Shown: piece by piece, positions 45,732-54,861 of the stretch
Layout: each line of letters begins with the position of its first letter
Position numbering within the stretch: the first letter of the stretch is position 1
Assembly (NCBI GenBank): GCA_034189035.1
Contig: JAXHVA010000001.1
Location: forward strand, 62,001 to 126,000
Length of the DNA: 64,000 nt
Source: JAUXFK01 sp034189035
GTDB lineage: Bacteria; Desulfobacterota; UBA8473
Reading direction: 5' to 3'
The notes under the pieces: model-generated
The model's database searches: none
The model's input: the letters and a program-made list of their open reading frames with translations, nothing else
Told to the model about the DNA's origin: nothing
Program-made: the position numbers and the translations under genes

Positions 45732-45760
45732 ATACTATAACCTCATGGGTATTATGTCAA
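45732..45760 (-). promoter_or_regulatory. Promoter of the peptide locus
   Basis: Minus-strand TTGACA (45760-45755), 17-base spacer, TAGTAT (45737-45732). It starts a leader of about 600 bases containing a small hairpin (TGCGGT with ACCGCA), motif B, motif A and a weak terminator before the precursor. No other gene lies in the gap from 45125 to 46148. Confidence 0.65.
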
Positions 45761-46148
45761 GATTTTTTTAAATATATCCCTGTCATTTATCGTTGCAATG
45801 ATTACCATTATATTCGATAAAGAGAGAAGATCTAAGATGTCTTTTCCCTCAAATCCATACTATCTAATCAAATAAAAACACTCCTCTTTTTTGAATAAAG
45901 TCAATTGTGTGTATCAAGAAAGCTCGGCCGAAGGCCTTTCGGAAATGAGTACTAAAGATGGCCTTATACAATTTTGACTCATATTCGTCTTTCTTGTCTT
46001 CCTGCTTTTCGTTTTACCTCAACTGCAAGTGCTGTCATAAGAAATGGAACCGCATCAGATAATAGGAACGCTACCTGCAAAGAAAAAGCCCATCTATGTT
46101 TACCAGTCTTGATTAATCGGCGCAAATTACTCTCCTAAAAGCGGTAGT

Positions 46149-48158
46149 TTAACCGATTAATAGATCCTTTTGCAAAACCTCCACTAATGTGTCTGCCCTG
46201 AGATTCTCGATTTTGAAATAGCTGGCCCCCATTCGTGTTGACAATTGATGGGCAAGCTCGAATGATATGATGCCCGGTTTTTCAACATCGATCACGGCTT
46301 TATTGACACGGGAATCATCCTTTATCATATCAGCTATTTCCATTGCTTCAGACATGGGTTTCCCACCGTATTGGCTTACATTGGCCTTCCCGTCAGAGAT
46401 AAGTATAAGCAACGGATAGATATTCGGGTCTTTATGGAAATAGCTCTGAATAATCTTGTAACCGAGAGTCATACCATGACACAGCGGCGTCTTCCCTCCG
46501 GTAGGAAGCTCTTCAAGGAGCTTGTAAGCCAGATCTATACTGCTGGTTGGGGGAAGAAGTACCTCGGCGCGGTCTCCCTTAAATGCAACCAAAGCCACTT
46601 TATCCCTCTTCTGATAGGCATCGAGAAGAAGAGACATAATTGCCCCTTTTGTTTCGACCATTCGTTTGCCGGCCCCCATGGAACCGCTGGCGTCCACAAC
46701 AAAAACGATAAAATTTCCGATTCTTCTCTCTCTTATCTTTTCCCTGATGTCACCTTCTTCAATGGCAATTGCCACATCCTTTCTTTTTCTTTGTCTCTGA
46801 TAGGGAGCAGCCGCTCTTATCGTGGCATCGAGGGCCAGGTCATCTGTCTTTCTCTCCAAGGTGTTCATGATATACCTGCCCGCCTTTGACGATGTCCTTG
46901 TCCTGCTTCTCCTGCCTGATCCTTTTCTGAAAATCCGGTCTCTTTCCGTTTGAATTTTCCTTACCTTAAAGGCATTCCCAACAGGGAAAACAGTATCAAG
47001 CATAGGAATATCGGGAATACCCCTTTCCGGTTCTCCTGTATCTCCTCCTTCTTCTTCGTTCATCGCTTCGCTATTTTTTCGGTTTTGAGTCTCTGTTTCT
47101 TCCTCCTCTTTTTCAGGCTCTTTCTCCTTTGGAGGAGATGGCGGCTCTTCTTCCTTTTCTTCGGGTCTATGCTGTGGTGGAGGGGGCATCCTTACACGGT
47201 GAAGGAGTACAAGGTCTGCGGCCTCTTTGATGTCCTCTTTGGTAACCTCTTTTTTTCCTCTATACGATGCAATGCAAAGGGCCGCCTTTCGCATAATGAT
47301 ATCTGCACGATGCCCTGCCACAAATGCATTGAGTGCCAGTTCAGAACAAAGTTGAACCATTTCATCTGAAATTCTGACATCTGCAAGTCGCTTCCTTGCA
47401 TTCATAATTTTTTGTGAAAGAGTATTCTCATTGTTTTGATAATTTCTGATAAAGTCGGTACTATTTTTGTCATAAAGTTCTCTGAGTTTAATGAGTTGAA
47501 TCCTCTCATCAAGGTCTTCTATCCCCTCAATCTCAATACACATTCCGAATCGATCAAGGAGTTGTGGACGCAACTCACCTTCCTCAGGGTTCATTGTTCC
47601 AATAAGTATGAATTCGGCCCGATGCGCATAAGAGATACCTTCGCGCTCAATAATATTGAGACCCATACCGGTCGCATCGAGAATGACATCCACAATATGA
47701 TCATTTAACAGATTAACTTCATCTATGTACAGGATTCCCCTGTGGGCTGACGCAAGCAGACCGGGCGTAAGGCGCCTCTTCCCCTCTTTTACAGCATACT
47801 CAATATCAAGAGAACCCACCACCCTGTCCTCGGTTACTCCAAGAGGAAGATCAATCAGCCCTATCTTTCTTGTTGTTGCAGGTAGAACAGAACCCTTATG
47901 AACATTTGCTTTACATCCGGGACACAGGCCTTCATATTCATGGGGGTTGCAATTAAAAGGGCATCCGGAAACCACTTCTATCTCCGGCAAAAGAGCTGCC
48001 AATGCCCGGACAGCCGTTGATTTTGCGGTTCCCTTCTCCCCCCTGATCAAAATGCCTCCGATCGACGGGCAGATGGCGTTCAGGAGAAGTGCAAGCTTCA
48101 TCTTTTCCTGTCCAATAATGGCCGAAAAGGGATAGATCTCTCTTTTTGTCCAATCCAT
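46149..48158 (-). CDS. Fused Mg-chelatase I/D-type protein (AAA plus VWA)
   Basis: A 669-residue protein. Residues 1-320 are an AAA+ domain like BchI: Walker A IRGEKGTAKSTAVRALA, Walker B GILYIDEVNLL, and IGTMNPEEGELRPQLLDRFG. A low-complexity acidic/proline linker (about 335-395) leads to a VWA domain with the MIDAS sequence FIVFVVDASGSMG. ChlI/D proteins drive metal insertion by CobN/BchH subunits. It lies in the same unit as a second, unfused I-type protein and CobN. A CGCCNPHEYEG-like zinc segment occurs near residue 65 (CPFNCNPHEYEGLCPGC). Confidence 0.88.
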   Translation of the reverse strand: MDWTKREIYPFSAIIGQEKMKLALLLNAICPSIGGILIRGEKGTAKSTAVRALAALLPEIEVVSGCPFNCNPHEYEGLCPGCKANVHKGSVLPATTRKIGLIDLPLGVTEDRVVGSLDIEYAVKEGKRRLTPGLLASAHRGILYIDEVNLLNDHIVDVILDATGMGLNIIEREGISYAHRAEFILIGTMNPEEGELRPQLLDRFGMCIEIEGIEDLDERIQLIKLRELYDKNSTDFIRNYQNNENTLSQKIMNARKRLADVRISDEMVQLCSELALNAFVAGHRADIIMRKAALCIASYRGKKEVTKEDIKEAADLVLLHRVRMPPPPQHRPEEKEEEPPSPPKEKEPEKEEEETETQNRKNSEAMNEEEGGDTGEPERGIPDIPMLDTVFPVGNAFKVRKIQTERDRIFRKGSGRRSRTRTSSKAGRYIMNTLERKTDDLALDATIRAAAPYQRQRKRKDVAIAIEEGDIREKIRERRIGNFIVFVVDASGSMGAGKRMVETKGAIMSLLLDAYQKRDKVALVAFKGDRAEVLLPPTSSIDLAYKLLEELPTGGKTPLCHGMTLGYKIIQSYFHKDPNIYPLLILISDGKANVSQYGGKPMSEAMEIADMIKDDSRVNKAVIDVEKPGIISFELAHQLSTRMGASYFKIENLRADTLVEVLQKDLLIG

Positions 48159-48187
48159 GCGAGTTACCTCTAAAAAACACTCAGCGA

Positions 48188-48316
48188 TTAGGGGTCAGCA
48201 GTTAGTTTCTTGATGAAATATGCAATCATACGCTTTACCTCAGTAAAATCATTAGCAAGACGTTCATAGTCCGAATTATTCAGCAAATTAAGATCACTGG
48301 CCAGGAGGAGATGATA
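48188..48316 (-). pseudogene. Remnant of a four-helix-bundle (23S rRNA IVS-type) protein gene
   Basis: In frame: YHLLLASDLNLLNNSDYERL then ANDFTEVKRMIAYFIKKL, the last two helices of the four-helix-bundle family found in rRNA intervening sequences. An upstream TGA and loss of the N-terminal half show it is dead. It lies between flanking short tandem repeats (GTCAGC units at 48196 and near 48363) in the spacer between the two chelatase genes. Confidence 0.5.
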
Positions 48317-48393
48317 TCAATACTCTAGAGCCTAGTCTTCTGCCAGCATATTAAAGCTTATTGCTGACCGCTGACTGCTAAACGCTTCTAACT

Positions 48394-49482
48394 TTAGCGC
48401 ACTTTTAAATGGTTATGCTGATGAGTGTGCGCAAATTCATGCTTATGAGGATGAGTATGCGCTATACTCTGCGCTATTTTTTCCTCCTCCACACCCTGTT
48501 TCTGGAACGGTTTCCTGCGCATCCTGTGCTGAAGGGCCATGTCAGCTGCACTTTGCACATCCTCTTTTATGACCTCTCTTCGCCCGTTTAATGCTGCCAG
48601 GGTCTTTGATGCCTTCATAATCATAATATCCGCCCGATGCCCGTCTACATTCATGTCAATAGCAATACGGGCAATCAAATACAGCATATCATCGGATATA
48701 GTCACCTCGTTCAAAAGCTCTTTGGCACGGATGACAGATTCTCTGAGTTTTCCTTCCTCTTCTTCCCAGGTCTTTTGAAATCCGACAGGATCTTCATCGT
48801 AAGAAGCCCTTCTTTTGACGACCTCAACCCTTTGCTCAAGGTCTGCTATCCCCTCAATATGGACACAGAGCCCAAAGCGGTCAAGGAGCTGAGGCCGCAA
48901 CTCCCCCTCTTCAGGATTCATGGTACCGATAAGGATAAACTGTGCAGGATGTGAGTATGAGACACCCTCTCTCTCCACCGTATTGACCCCCATGGCAGCA
49001 GAATCGAGGAGCACATCAACGGTATGGTCATCGAGGAGGTTGACCTCATCCACATAGAGGATTCCCCGGTTCGCCTGTGCGAGCACACCGGGTTCAAAAC
49101 GCTTTTCTCCTTTTTTGATAGCATGTTCTATATCGAGGGTACCAACAACCCTGTCTTCTGTTGAACCTACCGGAAGTTCAACTACCCGTATCCTTCTCTT
49201 TTCGACGGGGAGTTCTTCCCCATGTTCAAGACGATCTAAACATTCCTGACATATACTCGCTCTTTCGTTCGGATTGCAGCCAAACTTACAATCGACAGCC
49301 ACATTTATTTCAGGTAAAAGTGCCGCCAAGGACCGGACAGCAGTCGATTTGGCTGTGCCCTTTTCACCCCGTATTAAGACGCCGCCCAGTTTCGGGTTGA
49401 TAGCGTTTAAGATCAAGGCGTTCTTCATCTTTTCCTGTCCGACTATTGCGGTAAATGGGTAGTTTGTATTCTTATGTTCCAT
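48394..49482 (-). CDS. Mg-chelatase I-type AAA ATPase with His-rich C-terminal tail
   Basis: A 362-residue AAA+ protein: Walker A IRGEKGTAKSTAVRSLA, Walker B GILYVDEVNLLDDHTVDVLL, and IGTMNPEEGELRPQLLDRFG. A Cys-containing insert (CKFGCNPNERASICQECL) is shared with the fused I/D protein. The C-terminus ends in a histidine-rich tail (HTHPHKHEFAHTHQHNHLKV), which may bind the metal delivered to CobN. It is upstream of the fused I/D gene. The duplicated I function suggests paired use with the D domain. Confidence 0.88.
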   Translation of the reverse strand: MEHKNTNYPFTAIVGQEKMKNALILNAINPKLGGVLIRGEKGTAKSTAVRSLAALLPEINVAVDCKFGCNPNERASICQECLDRLEHGEELPVEKRRIRVVELPVGSTEDRVVGTLDIEHAIKKGEKRFEPGVLAQANRGILYVDEVNLLDDHTVDVLLDSAAMGVNTVEREGVSYSHPAQFILIGTMNPEEGELRPQLLDRFGLCVHIEGIADLEQRVEVVKRRASYDEDPVGFQKTWEEEEGKLRESVIRAKELLNEVTISDDMLYLIARIAIDMNVDGHRADIMIMKASKTLAALNGRREVIKEDVQSAADMALQHRMRRKPFQKQGVEEEKIAQSIAHTHPHKHEFAHTHQHNHLKVR

Positions 49483-49563
49483 ATTTCCTCCCGACTGGAA
49501 GTGTCTTGTATCATTTTCTTTACTCTAATTTAGTCACTTATAACTTCTTCTTCTAACTTATAC

Positions 49564-50079
49564 TCATAAAGAACAAGAGACCGTGCGGTTGAGCATCCCC
49601 AGGCCGGTTGAGATCAACAGAATACTCGATCCCAGAGAGAACCCAAAGATAGATACATATCTTACAAAAGAGTACCTCAAGGTAAATATCGTGAGCATCA
49701 ACCAACTCCCGAGAATGCACGCTGTAATCCCCTGCAAATCGCTCAGCATGCCATCTTTAAGCATCGCTCCGATAGAGCTGGCCCCTACCAAAGGGCTGAA
49801 CATGTAAGTGCCGACCGGAAGGATACAGGATGGAGGGAGTTTAAAGAACTCTGTCAATGGCCCCAAATAATCAACCAACCCTATTATAACACCGTTATTG
49901 ACAAGCAAAAATATGAAGAAAGTCGTTGATACGAAGATGATACTCACCTTCAAAAACAACTTTCTCTGATTAAAAAAAGATGAGACAAGCACTTGACTGA
50001 ATTTCCTCCTAGTTGCCATCTCGTCGGTATTGGTCGGGACCGGATCGGGTAAACGTACCTCTGTTTTAGAGCCTTTCAA
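49564..50079 (-). CDS. Gate-domain (nucleoside-recognition-like) membrane protein
   Basis: A 171-residue membrane protein with about four hydrophobic segments (FFNQRKLFLKVSIIFVSTTF, VIIGLVDYLGPLTEFFKLPP, FSPLVGASSIGAMLKDGMLS, GSSILLISTGLGMLNRTVSC). It resembles half of the gate/spore-maturation type family. The 50089-50526 gene encodes the other half; both follow CobN. Proteins of this type accompany CobN genes in several anaerobes; they may move the metal or ring. Function uncertain. Confidence 0.65.
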   Translation of the reverse strand: MKGSKTEVRLPDPVPTNTDEMATRRKFSQVLVSSFFNQRKLFLKVSIIFVSTTFFIFLLVNNGVIIGLVDYLGPLTEFFKLPPSCILPVGTYMFSPLVGASSIGAMLKDGMLSDLQGITACILGSWLMLTIFTLRYSFVRYVSIFGFSLGSSILLISTGLGMLNRTVSCSL

Positions 50080-50088
50080 TCTTATCCT

Positions 50089-50526
50089 TCAGTATATAAC
50101 GACAAAGAGAATCTTCATTATCCCTGAGGCAACAAAAGTTAAAAGATAAAGGAGACCTACCTTAATACCCAATAAGGGGATCATTACAGGAATTTGATAT
50201 GTGAGGGTCTCCTTTACATATACCGGGGTCGTGTTGAGAAGAGCGGTGAGTAATGTTTCATCACTGCTTATCTTTTTTTCTTGATAGAGTTTTGCGATAA
50301 TAGTATTTCCCGCAAGGACGGAGCCAAAAGATGCCACAAACGTTATGCCGGCTTCACGGGACAGGTTGGCAAGCCTGGCAAGAGGCCTCCCGAGGAATTC
50401 CAACCTTTTAAACATGCCTGTTTCTATCAAGACCTGAGAGACATACAGAGAGATGAACATGATGATTATCACCCTTGGGACTATATGCCAGGTATCGATC
50501 AGGCTTTGTATGAGGATATCAATCAT
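50089..50526 (-). CDS. Gate-domain (nucleoside-recognition-like) membrane protein
   Basis: A 145-residue membrane protein: VIIIMFISLYVSQVLIETGM, LARLANLSREAGITFVASFG SVLAGNTIIAK, VMIPLLGIKVGLLYLLTFVA. The SVLAGNTI segment is the gate motif. Its start overlaps the CobN stop by four bases, so translation is coupled. With the neighbouring gene (49564) it probably forms a two-part transporter. Confidence 0.65.
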   Translation of the reverse strand: MIDILIQSLIDTWHIVPRVIIIMFISLYVSQVLIETGMFKRLEFLGRPLARLANLSREAGITFVASFGSVLAGNTIIAKLYQEKKISSDETLLTALLNTTPVYVKETLTYQIPVMIPLLGIKVGLLYLLTFVASGIMKILFVVIY

Positions 50527-53500
50527 TTAGGCTCTTCTGTAAACGAGAATTTCTTCTGTGACCACTCTTTGACATCTTTTCTGGTTATTATATCGATACT
50601 GCCACCCTGGAAGTCTCCTTTCACATCACCCATATTCTCTTCCATCCAACCTTCGATCTCAAGATATTGCTCCTCCAATTCTTTCAAGACTTCAGGATCG
50701 GCTTTCCAGACCCCGCGTCTTTCTGCCTCAAGGAGTCTCCTTGCCATCTCTTCTAATGCCCATGGATTGTTTTCTTCAAAGAATTTCCGGTTTTCTTCGT
50801 TTATGATAAAGGTACTGGTAATATTATCGAATATCCAATTATTGACGACCTCTGCGGATGCATCCCACCCGTAAACCCGTTCGACCCGCTTGGCTATGTC
50901 ACTCGCGCCCTTGTATCCGTGGCGTTTCATTCCTTCGATCCACTTTGGATTCAAAAGTTTTGTTCGGACAATCCTCTCCATCTCATCTTTCATCTCCCTG
51001 GTCTGTGGCCGCTTGGGATCGGCAGTATCCCCCCAGTAGACCTTCGGCTCATTGCCGGAGACTGTCTTGACGGCTGCATACATACCTCCGTGAAAGTCAT
51101 AGAAAGAGCAACATTCGAGGGGGTCTGATTCGTCTGAAGCGAGTTTATGAAAGGTGGCATCCACTGTGCTCAATCGATCTGCATACTCCTTATGTGATAT
51201 CTCTCCCCAGGCGCCACTTCCGTAAGCGTAGCCACCCTTTTCTATATATTGTTCTCCAAGGTCATTTATTGTCTCCCAGGCACTGGCCGCAATCATCAAA
51301 CTCACCGCACCACCTCCATAGGCGCCGGGCTGGGCGCTGAAAAGACGATACGTTGACTGGCGTCCTATCTTTTCTTTATCGTAAGATCCGGCAGCCTTTA
51401 ACCTTTCCTTTTCCTTGTATTCGTTTACGTGCTTTCTTATAAAGTTGTACTCTTCCCGCTCATTCAAGGATGCGATCTTAGTTATTGTCTCGTCAATAAG
51501 CCCTATGAGATGGGGCAGGTTGTCCCGGAAGATTCCACTTGTACGAATGGTTACGTCTATCCTCGGTCTTTTGAGTTCCTTCAGTGGGATCGGTTCCGTG
51601 CATTTAACAATTCCGGATTCCGTCCAGACAGGTCTTGCACCCATCAGATAGAATATCTGAGCAATCTGTTCTCCATCCGCCCGGTACGTATCGATAGCCC
51701 AAAGGACCATACCGATGTTTTCCGGATATCTTTCCTCTTGATGGAGGTATTTATGGAGCAGGCTGTCTGCCATTCTTATCCCTACTTCCCAGGCAGCTCT
51801 GGTAGGAACAGCTCTCGTATCCACAGCATAAAAATTCCTGCCTGTGGGTAAAATATTTATCTTCCCTCTTGTTAATAGACCGGAAGCCCCGGGCTCAATA
51901 TATTCTTTGTCCATCCCCCTTAATAATTGAGGGATCTCCCTGGCTGTCATCTTCAGTTTTGGAGAAAGGGATTCCTTAGCCCAGGTAATCAACTCAACCA
52001 GCGGCTCAATCCTGTCCGGGTCTTTCACTTCCACAAGCTCGGCGATCTTTTGTCTAAGCCCACTTATGTCTCTTAGCCCTCTCTTTACCAGCTCGAGGGC
52101 GAGTTTCGTACTCCTGTCAAGCAGTTCTCCATAACTCGTATCTTCGACGATCTTTTCTTGATTTTCGATTACTTCTTCATATCCGTAACCCATCAGTTCC
52201 AGGATCAATCTCCTTATGGACGGACGGTATCCATCAAAGCGCATTATGGAAACAAGTATATTTGTCATCTGATCATCATCAGGGGTCTGACTCAAAATAT
52301 GGAGGCCATCCCCGATCTGGGTCTCCCGGAACATGTTGAGCTTTGCATGGAGGTATTCAATAAACTCATCGGAGGATGCCGCTTTTTCTTTATCAAACAG
52401 GTTAGCCTTCTGTGCCAGGGCATACACCTGCTCGACAATAATCCTTTCCCTGTCCTCTTCGTTTAGACTTCTTGCATGGGAATACTGCTTTAGTAGCTCC
52501 TCCATCTCCTCCAGTTCATCATATAGACCGGAGGCCTGAATGATCGGTCCCAAATGATCCACTACAGTGGCATATGATCTGCGCTTCGCCAGTATACCCT
52601 CAGAGCTGTTCTTTACCGTATAGATGTACAGGTGGGGTATATCTCCAACGATGATCTCAGGGAAACATTCGCTGGAAAGCCCTGCTCCCTTACCCGGCAA
52701 AAACTCAATGTAGCCGTGTGTCCCTACGGAGATAACAACGTCAGAGTTTTCCTGCATCCATTTATAAGTAGCGAAACACTGATGGGTGGGCGGAATTGTG
52801 GGCTCATGCAAAATCCTGCAGACCTTACCGTCACATCTGGCTCCGTAACACCCTCTTTTCGGTTCAACCAACACGTTTATGTTGCCAAAATTTATTCCTG
52901 TCACTACTATCTTCCCGTTATAGACCATCCCCTCACCAGGCGGCTTACCCCACCCGGCAATTACCTTCTCTCTGGCAGCGTGAGGAATCTTATTGAACCA
53001 TCGATTGTATCTGTCCATGTCGATCAAATCTATGGCCCCTCCTTTTCTTATGATTTCATCCACTGTGGTCCAGCGAAACTCACTGATCGCCTTGCGGCTC
53101 ATAATAATCTCGATCAATTCTTTGCCGCTTTCGGGGCAGTTGGCAACAGCATACCCTTTCTTTTGCATCTGCTGCATGACCCTCACAACACTTTCCAGTG
53201 TATCAAGCCCCGCTCCCCCGGCAACGGATGCTTCCACTCCTGCACAGGGGTTTTTGTGTAGAAGAAATGTAACCCTTCTTTTGTGGGCAGGAAGTCTTTT
53301 TAATCTCAGCCACGCACGTACCCTGCCTAACAGAAAATCAACTCTTTCAGGGATCGGTTTTCTGAGACCATACGAGTCCTGGCTACCTTCATCTCTGGCA
53401 CTGACTAAAATCGGTTCGATAGTCCCGTTAAACTCAGGCTGAGCCACCCAATAGATCTGACTGGATGGGTGTATCCCCTGGGGGTCTTTTCCCCATTCTT

Positions 53501-53933
53501 CTTCCGTCTTCGCACTGGAATGAACAGCTTGAATGACCGGAACATTGAGTTCTTCTAAGATGGTCGGTCCTGTCTCGTCTCCCAGAGGTGTCTGGATGAG
53601 AAAAGAGGATTCACAGTTGATAATCAGATCCACCCCTGCCAGCAGTTCAAGGCCGGCTTTTGTACCGGGGCAGTCAGGGCCCCCGTATTCTTTCTTTTGA
53701 GCAAAGACCGGCACAGGGAAGATACTTCTCTTTTCCAGTTCCGTGATAAGGAGATTGATTAGATCCATATCCTTCTTTACCAACAGACTGCGAGGAAAGA
53801 ATATTCCCACTTTATTTGAAGGCTCATAGCTGATATGATGAAATCGGTCTTCATACCATTTGCGATAAACGTTAAATCCTTCAAAGAATCCCCGACCTTC
53901 GTAATGATAGTATCCGATCCACGGTATATCCAT
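50523..53933 (-). CDS. cobN: CobN/BchH-type metal chelatase large subunit (short form)
   Basis: A 1136-residue paralogue of 27065-30853 lacking about 150 N-terminal residues. Key elements: FLLHKNPCAGVEASVAGGAG, VISVGTHGYIEFLPGKGAGL, HLYIYTVKNSSEGILAKRRS, GGAVSLMIAASAWETINDLG and a final EEQYLEIEGWMEENMG. It lies downstream of a BtuFCD-like transporter and TonB receptor and upstream of gate proteins and I/D subunits, forming a complete uptake-and-chelation set. AAAGGGAG precedes the ATG. The metal is not given by sequence; cobalt or nickel are both possible. Confidence 0.9.
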   Translation of the reverse strand: MDIPWIGYYHYEGRGFFEGFNVYRKWYEDRFHHISYEPSNKVGIFFPRSLLVKKDMDLINLLITELEKRSIFPVPVFAQKKEYGGPDCPGTKAGLELLAGVDLIINCESSFLIQTPLGDETGPTILEELNVPVIQAVHSSAKTEEEWGKDPQGIHPSSQIYWVAQPEFNGTIEPILVSARDEGSQDSYGLRKPIPERVDFLLGRVRAWLRLKRLPAHKRRVTFLLHKNPCAGVEASVAGGAGLDTLESVVRVMQQMQKKGYAVANCPESGKELIEIIMSRKAISEFRWTTVDEIIRKGGAIDLIDMDRYNRWFNKIPHAAREKVIAGWGKPPGEGMVYNGKIVVTGINFGNINVLVEPKRGCYGARCDGKVCRILHEPTIPPTHQCFATYKWMQENSDVVISVGTHGYIEFLPGKGAGLSSECFPEIIVGDIPHLYIYTVKNSSEGILAKRRSYATVVDHLGPIIQASGLYDELEEMEELLKQYSHARSLNEEDRERIIVEQVYALAQKANLFDKEKAASSDEFIEYLHAKLNMFRETQIGDGLHILSQTPDDDQMTNILVSIMRFDGYRPSIRRLILELMGYGYEEVIENQEKIVEDTSYGELLDRSTKLALELVKRGLRDISGLRQKIAELVEVKDPDRIEPLVELITWAKESLSPKLKMTAREIPQLLRGMDKEYIEPGASGLLTRGKINILPTGRNFYAVDTRAVPTRAAWEVGIRMADSLLHKYLHQEERYPENIGMVLWAIDTYRADGEQIAQIFYLMGARPVWTESGIVKCTEPIPLKELKRPRIDVTIRTSGIFRDNLPHLIGLIDETITKIASLNEREEYNFIRKHVNEYKEKERLKAAGSYDKEKIGRQSTYRLFSAQPGAYGGGAVSLMIAASAWETINDLGEQYIEKGGYAYGSGAWGEISHKEYADRLSTVDATFHKLASDESDPLECCSFYDFHGGMYAAVKTVSGNEPKVYWGDTADPKRPQTREMKDEMERIVRTKLLNPKWIEGMKRHGYKGASDIAKRVERVYGWDASAEVVNNWIFDNITSTFIINEENRKFFEENNPWALEEMARRLLEAERRGVWKADPEVLKELEEQYLEIEGWMEENMGDVKGDFQGGSIDIITRKDVKEWSQKKFSFTEEPK

Positions 53934-53955
53934 TGTGGTCTCCCTTTTAAAGTAA

Positions 53956-54036
53956 TAAGTGACTAAAGTGAGCTAACGTACCTAAATTTGTGTTTTTCCT
54001 GCATTGCCGATAAACTTTAGGCACTTTACTCACTTA
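53956..54036. repeat. Inverted repeat of short units in the CobN operon spacers
   Basis: TAAGTGAC-TAAAGTG and its approximate reverse complement (CACTTTAC-TCACTTA) flank a 40-base loop between cobN and the ABC ATPase gene. Related TTTAGCTCACTTTAG units recur at about 54829-54858 and 55992-56036. They look like short repeats inserted in spacers of this operon; some could act as weak processing hairpins. Confidence 0.55.
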
Positions 54037-54806
54037 TTTTGACTTACCGGTCTGACGGGCATTATATACGGGTGACCATTATACGTATTTACCCTTACTT
54101 CAACCCCATATACAGACCTTATGTTTTCAACGGTCATCACCTTATACGGCTCCCCAATACAAGAGATTTTACCTTTGTTTAACATCACGATTCTGTCAGA
54201 GAATCGTGATGCGAGATTCAAGTCGTGCATGGCCAGAATGGCAGCCATTCCCTTCTTCTTCACCATGTGGGAGATCATTTCCATGACCTCTATTTGATGT
54301 CTCAAGTCCAGATTGCTGGTAGGTTCATCCAAAAGTAAGTAGTCAGTATCTTGTGCAAATGCCCTTGCCAACAGGACCTTTTGCTTTTGCCCTCCGCTCA
54401 ACTGATCAAAATAACGCAACGCAATATCATCAAGGCCCATAGACCTTAAGAGATCGGCCACTACTTCCATGTCTTTCTTAGATGGTTTCCAGGTGATATA
54501 AGGCCTTCTTCCCATCAAAACAGCATCAAACACAGTGATAGGAAACTTAGACGGAGAACTCTGGGGAACATAGCCAATGCATTTAGCAAGGGCCGATCTA
54601 TTCATTCTCGATGCGTCCATACCATCGATCAGGATAGTTCCCTTATCAGGTTTCACTATCCTGATAATACACTTCAAAAGGGTCGTCTTTCCTGCCCCGT
54701 TAGGACCCACTATGCTCAAGACTTCCTCTTTATTGAGCTCAATCCCCACATTTTCTAAGGCTTTTATGGTTTTGTATCCGAAACCAACTCCTTGAATGCA
54801 TAACAT
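54030..54806 (-). CDS. BtuD/FecE-type ABC transporter ATPase
   Basis: A 258-residue ATPase: Walker A VGPNGAGKTTLLKCIIR, YFDQLSGGQKQKVLLARAFA signature, Walker B YLLLDEPTSNLDLRHQIEV and ILAMHDLNLASRFSDRIVML. The family imports iron-siderophore, cobalamin or heme complexes. Downstream of the permease and binding protein, it completes that importer. Confidence 0.92.
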   Translation of the reverse strand: MLCIQGVGFGYKTIKALENVGIELNKEEVLSIVGPNGAGKTTLLKCIIRIVKPDKGTILIDGMDASRMNRSALAKCIGYVPQSSPSKFPITVFDAVLMGRRPYITWKPSKKDMEVVADLLRSMGLDDIALRYFDQLSGGQKQKVLLARAFAQDTDYLLLDEPTSNLDLRHQIEVMEMISHMVKKKGMAAILAMHDLNLASRFSDRIVMLNKGKISCIGEPYKVMTVENIRSVYGVEVRVNTYNGHPYIMPVRPVSQNK

Positions 54807-54861
54807 TATCAGTATCCTCTTAATCCACCTTTAGCTCACTTTAGTACTTTAGGCACTTTCA

